Of a stretch of 64,000 bases of DNA, positions 11,900 to 21,229 are shown one piece after another (position 1 is the first letter of the stretch; the number at the start of each line of letters is the position of its first letter). This DNA comes from Sphingopyxis sp. YR583 (GTDB lineage: Bacteria; Pseudomonadota; Alphaproteobacteria; Sphingomonadales; Sphingomonadaceae). Location: positions 124,001 to 188,000 of the forward strand of contig NZ_FNWK01000004.1 of NCBI RefSeq assembly GCF_900108295.1, in the 5' to 3' direction. The notes beneath the pieces were generated by a model, which was given only the letters and a program-made list of their open reading frames with translations, did no database searches and was not told the origin of the DNA. Made by a program: the position numbers and the translations under genes.

Positions 11900-13720
11900 T
11901 TAACCCTTCTGCGCCGCGATCCACACATCGACGCGCCGTTCGAGCACGTCGAGCGGCACCGGTCCCGATTCGAGCACCACGTCGTGGAAGGTGCGGAAAT
12001 CGAACTTGTCACCGAGCGCCGCTTGCGCACGGCCGCGCAGCTCCATGATCTTGAGCTTGCCGATCAGATAGGCGGTCGCCTGCCCCGGATAGACGATATA
12101 GCGTTCGATCGCCTTTTCGATGTCGCCGTCGGGGTTCGGCGTATTGTCCTTCAGATATTTGATCGCCTGCTCGCGGGACCAGCGTTTGTCGTGGATGCCG
12201 GTGTCGACGACGAGGCGGCACGCGCGCCAGAGCTCCATGCCGAGCCGTCCGAAATCGCTGTAGGGATCGGTGTAGAATCCCATGTCCTTGCCGAGTTCCT
12301 CGGTATAGAGGCCCCAACCCTCGGTATAGGCGGTGAACCCGCCGAAGCGGCGAAAGGCGGGCAGGCCGGTGAGTTCGGTTTGCACCGCGCGCTGCAGATG
12401 ATGTCCGGGGACACCTTCATGGTATGCGAGCGCCTCGAGCTCGGTCTTCGACATGTCCCGGAGATCGAACAGGTTCACATAATAGATGCCGGGGCGCGAT
12501 CCATCGGGCGAAGGCGAGGAATAAAAGGCCTTGCCCGCCGATTTCTCGCGGAACGCCTCGACCGCCTTCACCTGCAGTGCCGCCTTGGGCAAGGTGTTGA
12601 AGAAGGCGGGCAGGCGCGCTTCCATCGCCTTCACCTTGGCATCGACGTCGGCCAGATAGGCCTCGCGCGTCGTGTAAAAATACTGCGGGCTCGTGCGCAG
12701 GTGCGCGAAGAATTGCTGGAGCGTGCCCTTGAAGCCGACCTTCTTCATGATCGCCTGCATTTCGCCATGGATGCGCGCGACTTCGGCGAGGCCCAGGTCG
12801 TGAATCTGCGACGCGGTCATGTCGGTCGTCGTGTAGTTCGACAGCAACGCTTCATAATAGGCTTTGCCGTCGGGCAGGCGCCAGACGCCGTCTTGGGTCG
12901 GCGCGCTCGCTTGCTGACGTTTCATCTCGGCGGACAGGCGGGTATAAGCGGGCCCGGCGCTTTCGGCCCAGGCAGTCTTGGCCGACGCAATCAACCGCGC
13001 CTTTTCCGCCGCATCGATATTCAGTTTTCCAACTTTGGCGGTGATATCCTCGACCACGGCATTGTCGGGCTTCTGCAGGTTCCCGATGTCGGAGATCAGA
13101 TAGGCATAGACCCACTTCGGCGGCTGGATGCCCTTCGTCGCGCGCTCGGCCGACTGCGCCGACAGCGCATCGAGTATGGGGCCGAGCCCGCGGATGCGCT
13201 CGATATAGGCTTCGGCTTCGGCGACATCGGCGACGCGGTGGATATTGATCAGGAAGGCCGGCATCTGGCTCTGCGCGCCGTTCATCTGGTCGAAGATATA
13301 GCCATGGTCGCGGAACGGGAACAGGCGGTCGGCACGCGCGGCCTGCGTATTGAACAGCTCGAACGACAACGCCTCGTCGGCGGTCAGTTTCGCTGGGTCA
13401 TAGCTCCCGCGCATCGCGGCGGCTGTTGCCTGCTGCAGCTTGTGGTTCGCCACGGCGGTCTCGTCGGAAACATCGTTCCATTTGCCATAATCGCCATCGC
13501 GAATCCCGCGGCGCGCCTTGGATTCGGGCGAGAGCGATAGCTGCGCCGCGTCATAATTGTCGAAGAATTGGGCAAGGTTGGCCCCGGCGGGCGCTGCATC
13601 GGGCGCGGGCGTCGCAGCGGCGGTGGCGGGGGCTTCCTGCACCGCGGCCGGGGCGCAGCCGGCAACGGCAAACAGCGCGAGGCCGGTGGACAGGCGAGCG
13701 ATAATCTTCAGGTGCGACAC
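11900..13720 (-). CDS. DUF885-family lipoprotein, probable zinc peptidase-like
   Basis: 606 residues from a GTG with GGGAGAAA 6-12 bases upstream; the longer frame to 13780 has no such site. The N terminus LFAVAGC is a lipobox, so the protein is probably a lipoprotein of the cell envelope. Around residue 434 the motif YHEGVPGHHLQ is the HExxxGH-type metal site of DUF885 proteins, which are related to peptidases. It is divergent from pyrD, 69 bases apart. Substrate unknown. Confidence 0.92.
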   Translation of the reverse strand: MSHLKIIARLSTGLALFAVAGCAPAAVQEAPATAAATPAPDAAPAGANLAQFFDNYDAAQLSLSPESKARRGIRDGDYGKWNDVSDETAVANHKLQQATAAAMRGSYDPAKLTADEALSFELFNTQAARADRLFPFRDHGYIFDQMNGAQSQMPAFLINIHRVADVAEAEAYIERIRGLGPILDALSAQSAERATKGIQPPKWVYAYLISDIGNLQKPDNAVVEDITAKVGKLNIDAAEKARLIASAKTAWAESAGPAYTRLSAEMKRQQASAPTQDGVWRLPDGKAYYEALLSNYTTTDMTASQIHDLGLAEVARIHGEMQAIMKKVGFKGTLQQFFAHLRTSPQYFYTTREAYLADVDAKVKAMEARLPAFFNTLPKAALQVKAVEAFREKSAGKAFYSSPSPDGSRPGIYYVNLFDLRDMSKTELEALAYHEGVPGHHLQRAVQTELTGLPAFRRFGGFTAYTEGWGLYTEELGKDMGFYTDPYSDFGRLGMELWRACRLVVDTGIHDKRWSREQAIKYLKDNTPNPDGDIEKAIERYIVYPGQATAYLIGKLKIMELRGRAQAALGDKFDFRTFHDVVLESGPVPLDVLERRVDVWIAAQKG

Positions 13721-13789
13721 GAATTTCTCCCGGTTTTTCCGATGCGCACGGGGCTTGCCATAGGCTCCTGCCCGGCGCAATGGCGGGCC

Positions 13790-14860
13790 ATGTCGATCTT
13801 CGCCTCGCTAACCGATAGCGCCTATGCGCTCGTCCGCCCGATCGTCCACGCCACCGACGGCGAGGCCGCGCACAACCTGACACTCAGTGCGCTGCAGCCG
13901 CTGCCGCGCGCGCGCCATGCGCTCACCAGTCCGGTGCTTGCGACCGAACTGGCGGGCCTCAAATTTCCGAACCCGGTCGGCCTTGCGCCCGGCTTCGACA
14001 AGGATGCGCGCGTTGCGCATGTGATGCCGCATTTCGGTTTCGGCTTTGTCGAGGTCGGTACGCTGACCCCGCTGCCGCAGGACGGCAATCCGCGCCCGCG
14101 CCTGTTCCGCCTCGTCGAGGATCGGGCGGTGATCAATCGCATGGGCTTCAACAATGGCGGGCAGGAGAAGGCCGCCGACCGCATTGCGTGCCTGCGCCGT
14201 TATGGCCTGCCGGTGCCGCTCGGCATCAACATCGGCGCGAACAAGGACAGCGCCGACCGCATCGCCGATTATGCGAAGGGCACCGCCGCGATGGCGCCGC
14301 TCGCCGATTATCTGACGGTCAACATCAGCTCGCCTAACACGCCGGGCCTCCGCGCCTTGCAGGACAAGGGATCGCTCGAAGCCTTGCTCGACGGTGTAGC
14401 GGCCGCGCAGCCCGCGGGCGCGGCAAAGCCCGTGTTCCTGAAGGTCGCGCCCGACCTCGAACCTGCCGATATCGACGACATCGTCACGGTGGCGTTCGAC
14501 AAGGGCCTCGCGGCAGTCATCGTCTCGAACACCACGATCGTGCGCCCCACGCTCGCGTCGCGCCATGCGGAGGAAGCGGGCGGCCTCTCGGGTGCCCCGC
14601 TTGCCGAACTGGCGTTGCAACGCGTCAGAGACTTCTACACGGCCAGCGGCGGCAAGCTCCCGCTCGTCGCTGCGGGCGGTATCGCGTCGCCCGAACAGGC
14701 GTGGGATCGCATCCGCGCGGGCGCCAGCCTCGTCCAGATCTATTCGGCGATGGTCTATGAAGGCCCCGGCCTCGCGGCCCGGATTGCGCATGGGCTTGAA
14801 AAGCTGGCGGTGCGTGACGGCTTCGCGCGCGTCGCCGACGCGGTGGGCACGGCGCACTGA
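13790..14860 (+). CDS. pyrD: Dihydroorotate dehydrogenase (quinone), class 2
   Basis: 356 residues. Membrane-associated FMN enzyme that oxidises dihydroorotate to orotate in pyrimidine synthesis and passes electrons to quinone. The N-terminal helix ALVRPIVHATDGEAAHNLTL is the class 2 membrane/quinone part. GLAPGFDKD, NRMGFNNGG and the catalytic NISSPNTPGLR segment with serine are present, as is the C-terminal phosphate-binding AAGGIAS. The frame is open upstream to 13568, but the ATG at 13790 gives the family length. Confidence 0.97.
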   Translation: MSIFASLTDSAYALVRPIVHATDGEAAHNLTLSALQPLPRARHALTSPVLATELAGLKFPNPVGLAPGFDKDARVAHVMPHFGFGFVEVGTLTPLPQDGNPRPRLFRLVEDRAVINRMGFNNGGQEKAADRIACLRRYGLPVPLGINIGANKDSADRIADYAKGTAAMAPLADYLTVNISSPNTPGLRALQDKGSLEALLDGVAAAQPAGAAKPVFLKVAPDLEPADIDDIVTVAFDKGLAAVIVSNTTIVRPTLASRHAEEAGGLSGAPLAELALQRVRDFYTASGGKLPLVAAGGIASPEQAWDRIRAGASLVQIYSAMVYEGPGLAARIAHGLEKLAVRDGFARVADAVGTAH

Positions 14861-14901
14861 CGGGGTTGCCTTGACCCGAGGCGCACGCCAATGTCGCGCG
14901 C

Positions 14902-16593
14902 ATGTTGAAAAGATTCCTCCCGCTCGCCGCCCTTCTTTCCGTAACCGTCTCCGTACCAGCGCTTGCGCAGGGAGTCACCTCGTCCGCCGATCCGCGCGCG
15001 ACCGAGGCGGGGCGCGAGATTCTGCATGAAGGCGGGACGGCCGCCGACGCCGCGATCGCAATGGTCGCGGTGCTGACTCTCGTCGAACCGCAGTCGAGCG
15101 GGATCGGCGGTGGCGGCTTCATGGTCCACCATAATGCCAAGGATGGCAGCATCTCGACGATCGACGGCCGCGAAATGGCGCCCGCTTCGGCAAAACCCGA
15201 CCGCTTTCTCGGCCCCGACGGCAAGGCGCGCGGCTATATGGATGTCATCCCCGGCGGGCTGTCGGTTGGCGTCCCGGGCAATGTGCGCCTGATGGAAATG
15301 GCGCACAAGAAATGGGGCAAGCTCGAATGGAAGGCGCTGTTCCAGCCCGCGATCAAGCTTGCCGAAGAAGGTTTCATCGTCACCCCCGCGCTCAACAACT
15401 GGCTCGTCCAGTTCGAACCGATGTGGAAGGAGTTTCCGGCGCCGCAGGCGATCTATTATGTCGACGGCAAGCCTGCCCCTGTGGGCACGCGCATCAAGAA
15501 CCCCGCTTATGCGAAACTTCTCCGCGACATCGCGGCGCGCGGACCGGACGCGTTCTACACCGGCGCGAATGCCAAGGCGATCAGCGATGCCGTTGCCAAG
15601 GCGCCGCGCCACCCGAGCCAGCTGACCGTCAAGGATATCGCCGCCTATAAGGCGAAGGAGCGCCCCGCGGTCTGCACCACCTATCGCGTCTACAAAGTCT
15701 GCGGCATGGGCCCGCCCTCGTCGGGCGCGACCACCGTTTTCGGCATCCTCGGCATGATCGAGGGCTGGGACATGAAGGCGATGGGCAAGGACAATCCGAT
15801 GAGCTGGCATCTGCTCTCGGAAGCGATGCAGCTCTCCTACGCCGATCGCGCCGCCTATCTCGGTGACGGCGATTTCGTCGATGTTCCGGTGAAGGGCCTG
15901 CTCGACAAGAGCTACCTCGCCGAGCGCCGCCAGCTCATTTCGCCCTTTGGCGCCGCGGGCAAATATGAGCCCGGCACCCCGCCGGGTGCCAAGCCGCGCG
16001 CCGCCGCGCCGCCGGTGCAGGAACAGGGAACGACGCATTTCGTTACGGCCGACAAGGATGGCAACCTCGTCTCGATGACCTCGACAATCGAAAGCATCTT
16101 CGGCAGCCAGCTGATGGCGAACGGCTATTTCCTCAACAACGAGCTTACCGATTTCGACCTCGCGCCGACCGAGGGCGGTGTCCCGACTGCGAACCGCGTC
16201 GAAGCGGGCAAGCGTCCGCTGTCCTCGATGTCGCCGACGGTCGTTTACGGTCCCGACGGCAAAGTCATACTCGCGGTCGGTTCGGCGGGCGGCAAGCGCA
16301 TCATCATGCATGTGACGAAGGTGCTTGTCGGCGTGCTCGACTGGGGGCTCGACGCCAAAACGGCGATGGAGCTTCCGAACCTCTTCTTCGGCCAGCAAGG
16401 CGTGCTGATCGAGAATAACGAGGCGGGCAAGGCGATCGCCGCGAAGATGAAACCTTTCGGCTACAGCTTCACCGCGACGAGCCTCGGGTCGAAGCTCAAC
16501 GCGGTCGAGCGTACCGCCGAGGGCTGGCGCGGCGCCGCCGATCCACGCGGTCCCGGCAGCTCGTCGATCGACGGCGCGCCAGCGCAGAATTGA
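14902..16593 (+). CDS. ggt: Gamma-glutamyltransferase (GGT)
   Basis: 563 residues with a signal peptide (LPLAALLSVTVSVPALAQ), so periplasmic. GGT hydrolyses or transfers the gamma-glutamyl group of glutathione. It is made as a precursor that cleaves itself before the nucleophile threonine, here T377 in QGTTHFV. The large subunit has EAGREILHEGGTAADAAIA and the GIGGGGFM loop; the small subunit has LVSMTSTIE and SSMSPT. Follows pyrD by 41 bases. Confidence 0.95.
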   Translation: MLKRFLPLAALLSVTVSVPALAQGVTSSADPRATEAGREILHEGGTAADAAIAMVAVLTLVEPQSSGIGGGGFMVHHNAKDGSISTIDGREMAPASAKPDRFLGPDGKARGYMDVIPGGLSVGVPGNVRLMEMAHKKWGKLEWKALFQPAIKLAEEGFIVTPALNNWLVQFEPMWKEFPAPQAIYYVDGKPAPVGTRIKNPAYAKLLRDIAARGPDAFYTGANAKAISDAVAKAPRHPSQLTVKDIAAYKAKERPAVCTTYRVYKVCGMGPPSSGATTVFGILGMIEGWDMKAMGKDNPMSWHLLSEAMQLSYADRAAYLGDGDFVDVPVKGLLDKSYLAERRQLISPFGAAGKYEPGTPPGAKPRAAAPPVQEQGTTHFVTADKDGNLVSMTSTIESIFGSQLMANGYFLNNELTDFDLAPTEGGVPTANRVEAGKRPLSSMSPTVVYGPDGKVILAVGSAGGKRIIMHVTKVLVGVLDWGLDAKTAMELPNLFFGQQGVLIENNEAGKAIAAKMKPFGYSFTATSLGSKLNAVERTAEGWRGAADPRGPGSSSIDGAPAQN

Positions 16594-16643
16594 ACCAACG
16601 ATAACAAAACACACGTAATGAAATCTCCCTGGAGAGAGGCAGA

Positions 16644-18449
16644 ATGAAGCTCGTAAATCCCCATCTCGACCATTTTCCGAGTCTGGTCGCGATGTTCTTC
16701 GACCGTGCGGGGCGCGGCGGCGAAGATCCCTTCCTGTGGCGCAAGGCCGACCGCGCCTGGCACCCGCTGAGCTGGCGGCAGGTCGCCAATCAGGTCTCGG
16801 CGCTCGCGCATAGTTTGCGCGATCTGGGGCTGAAGGACGGCGACCGCGTCGTGCTGGTCAGCGAGAACCGGCCCGAATGGTGCATCGCCGACCTTGGTAT
16901 CATGGCCGCGGGCTGCATCACGGTGCCGACCTATACGACGAACACCGAACGCGACCATCAGCATATCCTCGACAACAGCGGCGCGAAGGCGGTGATCGTC
17001 TCGACCGCGAAGCTCGCACGCACGCTGATGCCCGCGGTGATGCGCTCCGAAGCGCATATCGTGATCAGCATGGAAAGCCTGCGTGTCGGCCAGCAAGGCG
17101 ATGTGGCGGTCCACGACTGGGAACCGCTCGTCTCCGGCGGAGAGACCCATCTGGACGAGACCAAGGTGCGCGCCGCGACAATGACGCGCGACGATACCGC
17201 CTGCCTGATATACACCAGCGGTACCGGCGGCGCGCCGCGCGGGGTCATGCAACATCATGGTGCGATCCTGCACAATGCGGCGGGTGCGGCGGAGGTGCTC
17301 GTCAATGACTTCGGCATCGGCGACGAGGAGGTTTTCCTCTCCTTCCTGCCCCTCAGCCACGCCTATGAACATTCGGGCGGCCAGTTCCTGCCGATCATGG
17401 TCGGGGCGCAAATCTATTATAGCGAAGGCCTCGAAAAGCTCGTCTCGAACATCGAGGAGACGCGCCCGACGATCATGGTCGTGGTGCCGCGACTGTTCGA
17501 GGTGATCCGCGCGCGGATGATCAAGTCGGTCGAGAAACAGGGCAAGCTCGCCAACTGGATGCTGCGCCAGGCGCTGCGCGTCGGCGAAAAGGATTATGAG
17601 CGCCGAATGGGTGTGCTCGACCGGCCCGTCGACCTCATTCTCGACAAATTATTCCGACCCAAGATCGGCAAGCGTTTCGGCGGCCGGATGAAGGCGCTCG
17701 TGTCGGGCGGTGCGCCGCTCAACCCAGAAATCGGCGTCTTTTTCCACTCGATCGGGCTGACGCTGCTTCAGGGCTATGGTCAGACCGAAGCGGGGCCGGT
17801 GATCAGCTGCAACCGCCCGAGCGCGGGGATCAAGATGGACACGGTCGGCCCGCCGCTAATGAATACCGAGGTCCGCATCGCCGACGACGGGGAAATCCTT
17901 GTCCGCGGCGAGTTGGTGATGAAGGGCTATTGGCGCAACACGGCCGAGACCGAACGCGTTCTCGTGGACGGTTGGCTCCACACCGGCGACATCGGGCATA
18001 TCGACGACAAGGGCCGCATCGTCATCACCGACCGCAAGAAGGATCTGATCGTCAACGACAAGGGCGACAATGTCTCGCCCCAGCGCGTCGAGGGCATGCT
18101 GACGCTCCAGCCCGAAATATTGCAGGCGATGGTCTATGGCGACAAGCGCCCGCACCTCGTTGGCATTCTCGTCCCCGATCCGGAATGGGCGACCGAATGG
18201 GCCGAAGCGGAAGGGCTGCCCAAGGATTTGAAGCTGCTGCGCGAGCATGAGAAATTCCGCGCCGCGATCCGTGCTGCGGTCGACCGCGTCAACGGCCAGC
18301 TTTCGGTAATCGAAAAGGTCCGCAAGTTCGACTTTGCCGACGAAGCCTTCACGATCGAGAATGAGCAGATGACGCCGTCGATGAAGATCCGGCGCCATAT
18401 ATTGAGGCAGGTTTACGAGGACAGGATCGCGGCGCTCTATAAGGCCTGA
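16644..18449 (+). CDS. Long-chain acyl-CoA synthetase (AMP-forming, FadD15-like)
   Basis: 601 residues. Activates fatty acids with ATP and CoA. The P-loop YTSGTGGAPRG lies at 190-200, GYGQTEAGPVISCNRP follows in the middle, and the hinge/adenylate motif is WLHTGDIGHIDDKGRI; DRKKDLIVNDKGDNVSPQRVE follows (quoted in parts). This resembles the long-chain FadD15 type rather than E. coli FadD. A GAGAGAGG-like ribosome site precedes the ATG. Stands 50 bases after ggt, possibly co-transcribed. Which fatty acids it uses cannot be told. Confidence 0.93.
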   Translation: MKLVNPHLDHFPSLVAMFFDRAGRGGEDPFLWRKADRAWHPLSWRQVANQVSALAHSLRDLGLKDGDRVVLVSENRPEWCIADLGIMAAGCITVPTYTTNTERDHQHILDNSGAKAVIVSTAKLARTLMPAVMRSEAHIVISMESLRVGQQGDVAVHDWEPLVSGGETHLDETKVRAATMTRDDTACLIYTSGTGGAPRGVMQHHGAILHNAAGAAEVLVNDFGIGDEEVFLSFLPLSHAYEHSGGQFLPIMVGAQIYYSEGLEKLVSNIEETRPTIMVVVPRLFEVIRARMIKSVEKQGKLANWMLRQALRVGEKDYERRMGVLDRPVDLILDKLFRPKIGKRFGGRMKALVSGGAPLNPEIGVFFHSIGLTLLQGYGQTEAGPVISCNRPSAGIKMDTVGPPLMNTEVRIADDGEILVRGELVMKGYWRNTAETERVLVDGWLHTGDIGHIDDKGRIVITDRKKDLIVNDKGDNVSPQRVEGMLTLQPEILQAMVYGDKRPHLVGILVPDPEWATEWAEAEGLPKDLKLLREHEKFRAAIRAAVDRVNGQLSVIEKVRKFDFADEAFTIENEQMTPSMKIRRHILRQVYEDRIAALYKA

Positions 18450-18472
18450 TGGCAGTCGGCGCGATCATCATA

Positions 18473-18523
18473 GCAGGCGGGGTTGCGACCCGAAGAGCTC
18501 GGCGCAAACCGGTCCCCGCCTGC
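18473..18523. terminator. Inverted repeat between convergent genes, possible terminator
   Basis: Perfect 10-bp arms GCAGGCGGGG and CCCCGCCTGC enclose about 31 bases between the acyl-CoA synthetase and the facing lipoprotein gene. There is no T-run on either strand, so it is a likely structural boundary rather than a classic terminator. Confidence 0.45.
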
Positions 18524-18537
18524 GACTGAACCTTGGC

Positions 18538-18984
18538 TCAGCCTTTGTCCCCCGCCGGTTTGCGATAGGGGACGAACTCGCCAAAAACGCACGTCGGGCC
18601 GCGGATCCCGCTCGACCGGTCGACCAGGTGGAAGAAATCGCCTTCGCAGGTCGAAGACCCGAACTGGCGTACCACCATGATGTCGCTGTCCCGCGCAAGA
18701 CCCGGGCAACTACTCTTCAAGTCATTCCTGTATACCAGATTGCCGCCGGAACGATAGAGCAAGATGCTGTCGGATACCCGAATAGTATCATTGCTTCGAT
18801 AATTGGGAAGGCAGCGGACCGGCGGACCCGGAATCTTGCCCGCAAGCTGCTTGTCGAGCCGCTCGGCCTGTTTGGGGGTCAGTGCGGCGGCGCCGGGCTC
18901 GCCCGAACCGGCCGGCGCGCAGCTTGCGACCAGCGGCGCAGCCGCAGTCAACAGCGCGGCAGCCATCAGGTTCAGCTTCGCCAT
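18538..18984 (-). CDS. Small lipoprotein of unknown function
   Basis: 148 residues. The signal sequence ends in a lipobox (LVASC, C22). The mature protein has a short charged helix (LTPKQAERLDKQLAGK), then a beta-rich domain with several cysteines (RCLPNY, SSCPG, SSTCEGD, PTCVFGEF) that could make two disulfides. An AAGGAG site precedes the ATG. I do not recognise the family beyond its exported, disulfide-rich look. It is the last gene of the leftward run that includes gloB. Confidence 0.82.
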   Translation of the reverse strand: MAKLNLMAAALLTAAAPLVASCAPAGSGEPGAAALTPKQAERLDKQLAGKIPGPPVRCLPNYRSNDTIRVSDSILLYRSGGNLVYRNDLKSSCPGLARDSDIMVVRQFGSSTCEGDFFHLVDRSSGIRGPTCVFGEFVPYRKPAGDKG

Positions 18985-19045
18985 GAAAATGCTCCTTGAG
19001 ATCGGCCATCATGGCCCTTGCAGATGAATGGGTGCTGAAGCGGCA

Positions 19046-19786
19046 TCATGCCGCATCCTTGAGCGCGCGGATACGGCCGAGTTCGGCCGCGCTCGACGCA
19101 CGGAGAAAGGGGTTGGTCGCGCGCTCTTCGCCGATGCTCGTCGGTACGGTCGCTTCGCCCGCCGCGCGCGCCGACTCGACTGCGGCGAGCCGTTGGGCCA
19201 GTGCCGCATTGTCGGGCTCGACGGTCACTGCAAAGCGCGCGTTCGAAAGCGTATATTCGTGAGCGCAATAAACCCGCGTCGCATCGTCGAGCGTGCCGAG
19301 CTTCTGCATGTTCGCGAACATCTGCTCGGCGGTACCCTCGAACAATCGGCCGCAGCCCATCGCGAACATCGTATCGCCGACGAAGATCGCAGCGTCGGAC
19401 GCGAAATGATAGGCGATATGACCGGCGGTATGCGCGGGCACGTCCCAGACGTCGGCAATGTGATTGCCGAGCTTTACCTTGTCGCCACCCTGCACCTGCT
19501 TATCGAGTGTCGGAATGCGCGCAAATTCTGCTGCGGGGCCGGTGATCGTGCAGCCGCCCCATGCTTTGGCTGCTTCCTTGATTGCCGCATTGCCGCCTGT
19601 GTGATCGGGGTGCCAGTGGGTGTTCCAGATATCGGTGATCGTCCAGCCGCGTTCTGCCGCTGCCGCCAGCACCGGCTCGGCGACTGCAGGATCGACGACC
19701 ATCGTCGCGCCGCTTTCGGGATCGTGGACCAGCCAGACATAATTGTCGCTGAGAACGGGAATACGGACGATGTCCAGCGCAGCCAT
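19046..19786 (-). CDS. gloB: Hydroxyacylglutathione hydrolase (glyoxalase II)
   Basis: 246 residues, typical length. Cleaves S-lactoylglutathione to lactate and glutathione, the second step of methylglyoxal removal. The metallo-beta-lactamase metal site THWHPDHTGG is at 56-65; later ligands lie in HTAGHIAYH and GDTMF. The C-terminal CAHEYTLSNARFA is the glyoxalase II substrate domain. AAGGAG lies just before the ATG. Belongs with the VOC proteins upstream. Confidence 0.96.
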   Translation of the reverse strand: MAALDIVRIPVLSDNYVWLVHDPESGATMVVDPAVAEPVLAAAAERGWTITDIWNTHWHPDHTGGNAAIKEAAKAWGGCTITGPAAEFARIPTLDKQVQGGDKVKLGNHIADVWDVPAHTAGHIAYHFASDAAIFVGDTMFAMGCGRLFEGTAEQMFANMQKLGTLDDATRVYCAHEYTLSNARFAVTVEPDNAALAQRLAAVESARAAGEATVPTSIGEERATNPFLRASSAAELGRIRALKDAA

Positions 19787-19854
19787 ATGATCTCCTTTCC
19801 AGCGTCTCGCCCCTTCAAGACGGAGCGGCGGCGCCGGGGCCTTGGTTCGCCCGA

Positions 19855-20262
19855 TCAGGTCAGCAGGGCCTCATAGCCCCGTGCGTTGAACTCGATCAGG
19901 CAAAATCCGTTGCCGAAGGGATCGGCGAACATCGCCTGTCTGCCATAGGGAAGGGCCAATGTCTCGCCCTCCTGCACTGCGCCCGCAGCCAGAGCCTGTG
20001 CGGTCGCGCTATCGAGGTCGTCGACCGAAAAGTCGGGATGTACCGGCGTCCAGTGCCGGTGATAGCGACGGAAATCGCCGCCGCCGGGGCCGATCGCCGA
20101 TCCTGCGGCTTTGGCGATCAGATAGATGGGCACCTCGCACCCGGTCAGTTCGACGATATCGTCGTCGAACCGCCGGGCCGCGGTCAGTCCCAGGGCATTT
20201 GTATAGAAGCGCTCACCAGCGGCGAGGTCGGGCACGTCGATGTTGATCAACAGGCCCGGCAC
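19855..20262 (-). CDS. VOC-family (glyoxalase/dioxygenase fold) protein A
   Basis: 135 residues. Opens with LLINIDVPDLAAGERFYTNALGL, the usual first beta-alpha module of the vicinal oxygen chelate fold, and ends with MFADPFGNGFCLIEF, the second module with a likely metal-binding Glu. Ten bases behind the gloA-like gene. The substrate is unknown; linkage to gloB suggests an aldehyde- or glutathione-related role. Confidence 0.9.
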   Translation of the reverse strand: MPGLLINIDVPDLAAGERFYTNALGLTAARRFDDDIVELTGCEVPIYLIAKAAGSAIGPGGGDFRRYHRHWTPVHPDFSVDDLDSATAQALAAGAVQEGETLALPYGRQAMFADPFGNGFCLIEFNARGYEALLT

Positions 20263-20272
20263 CCTGCGGCTC

Positions 20273-20710
20273 CTACCAGGCGCCGGTGTTCGGCATCGAG
20301 GCCCAGGGTTCCTGCGGCGGCAGATGGCCTTCCTGCAGCAATTCCACCGAAATGCCGTCGGGCGAGCGCACGAACGCCATATGGCCGTCCCGCGGCGGGC
20401 GGTTGATCGTCACGCCGGCGTCCATCAGCCGTTGGCAGGTCGCATAGATATCGTCGACCCGGTAGGCGAGGTGTCCGAAATTGCGGCCGCCTCCATATTC
20501 CTCGGGCGCGCTGCCGTCTTCGGGCGGCCAGTTATAGGTCAGCTCGACTTCCGCCATGTCGCCCTGTCCGGGCGCGGCAAGAAAGATCAGCGTGAAGCGG
20601 CCTTGCTCGCTGTCGAACCGCCGCGTTTCCTCCAGCCCGATCAGCTTGAAGAAATCGACGGTGGCATCGGGATCCGAGACGCGGATCATCGTGTGAAGAT
20701 ATTTGATCAT
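20273..20710 (-). CDS. gloA: Lactoylglutathione lyase-like VOC protein (glyoxalase I-like)
   Basis: 145 residues. LHTMIRVSDPDATVDFFKLI and the mid-region VELTYNW resemble glyoxalase I (H and E metal ligands), as do HLAYRVDDIY and the C-terminal SPDGISVELLQ. The combination is that of GloA-type enzymes, which convert the methylglyoxal-glutathione adduct to S-lactoylglutathione. With gloB two genes downstream, a complete glyoxalase pathway is plausible. The symbol is by similarity only. Confidence 0.85.
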   Translation of the reverse strand: MIKYLHTMIRVSDPDATVDFFKLIGLEETRRFDSEQGRFTLIFLAAPGQGDMAEVELTYNWPPEDGSAPEEYGGGRNFGHLAYRVDDIYATCQRLMDAGVTINRPPRDGHMAFVRSPDGISVELLQEGHLPPQEPWASMPNTGAW

Positions 20711-20719
20711 GGCGCCATA

Positions 20720-21157
20720 TTAGGCGCGAAGGGGTCGATCTTCAAACGCTTCGAACAGGGATACGAATGCATCGGGCACCGGCGCGGTTGCGCCCTGCGC
20801 CTCCTCGACATGCACGCTGACCTCCAGACCCGTCGCGCGCAGGTCGTCCTTGCCCGCGCCATGCAGTTCGAACAGGAAGGTCATCGAACTGCGGCCGACG
20901 CGCGAGCAGCGCACGCAAATGTCGATTTCCTCGTCGAGCAGGATCGGCACCTTGTAATCGACCTCGGCGCGCGCGACGTGAAATTCGGGGCTGTTGTTCG
21001 CTGGCCAGCGGTCGTAAACTCCGGCGGCGCGCCAATATTCGGTGATCCCGATGTCGAAATATTCAAGGTAGCGGCTGTTGAACACCACCGCCTGCGCATC
21101 GATTTCGGCATAACGGACGCGCTTCTTGACGCTGAATTTGAAATCGCTCCGAGCCAT
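20720..21157 (-). CDS. Acyl-CoA thioesterase, 4HBT/YbgC-like hotdog fold
   Basis: 145 residues. The hotdog active-site helix region VRYAEIDAQAVVFNSRYLEY matches 4-hydroxybenzoyl-CoA thioesterase/YbgC proteins, with Asp of EIDAQ as the likely catalytic residue. EVDYKVPILLDEEIDI and SMTFLFEL follow. AGAGGAA precedes the ATG. Nine bases before the gloA-like gene, so almost certainly one transcript. Acyl chain preference unknown. Confidence 0.9.
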   Translation of the reverse strand: MARSDFKFSVKKRVRYAEIDAQAVVFNSRYLEYFDIGITEYWRAAGVYDRWPANNSPEFHVARAEVDYKVPILLDEEIDICVRCSRVGRSSMTFLFELHGAGKDDLRATGLEVSVHVEEAQGATAPVPDAFVSLFEAFEDRPLRA

Positions 21158-21169
21158 GACGTTCCTCTG

Positions 21170-21229
21170 TTTAGTTGGTCGCGATACGCACGACGGTTTC
21201 TAATTTGTCGCGATACGCGCGACCGTATC
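21170..21229. repeat. Tandem duplication of the hydrolase 3' end
   Basis: On the minus strand the last 30 bases of the alpha/beta hydrolase, including its stop, are followed at once by a second copy matching at 24 of 30 positions. The second copy would read TVVRIATN then stop, against TVARIATN in the gene. A short imperfect tandem duplication; the extra copy is now untranslated. Confidence 0.75.

Noticed and set aside
14755..16614. A 619-residue minus-strand frame across ggt
   Set aside because: Antisense shadow of gamma-glutamyltransferase, with no motifs or ribosome site; the plus strand has all catalytic residues.
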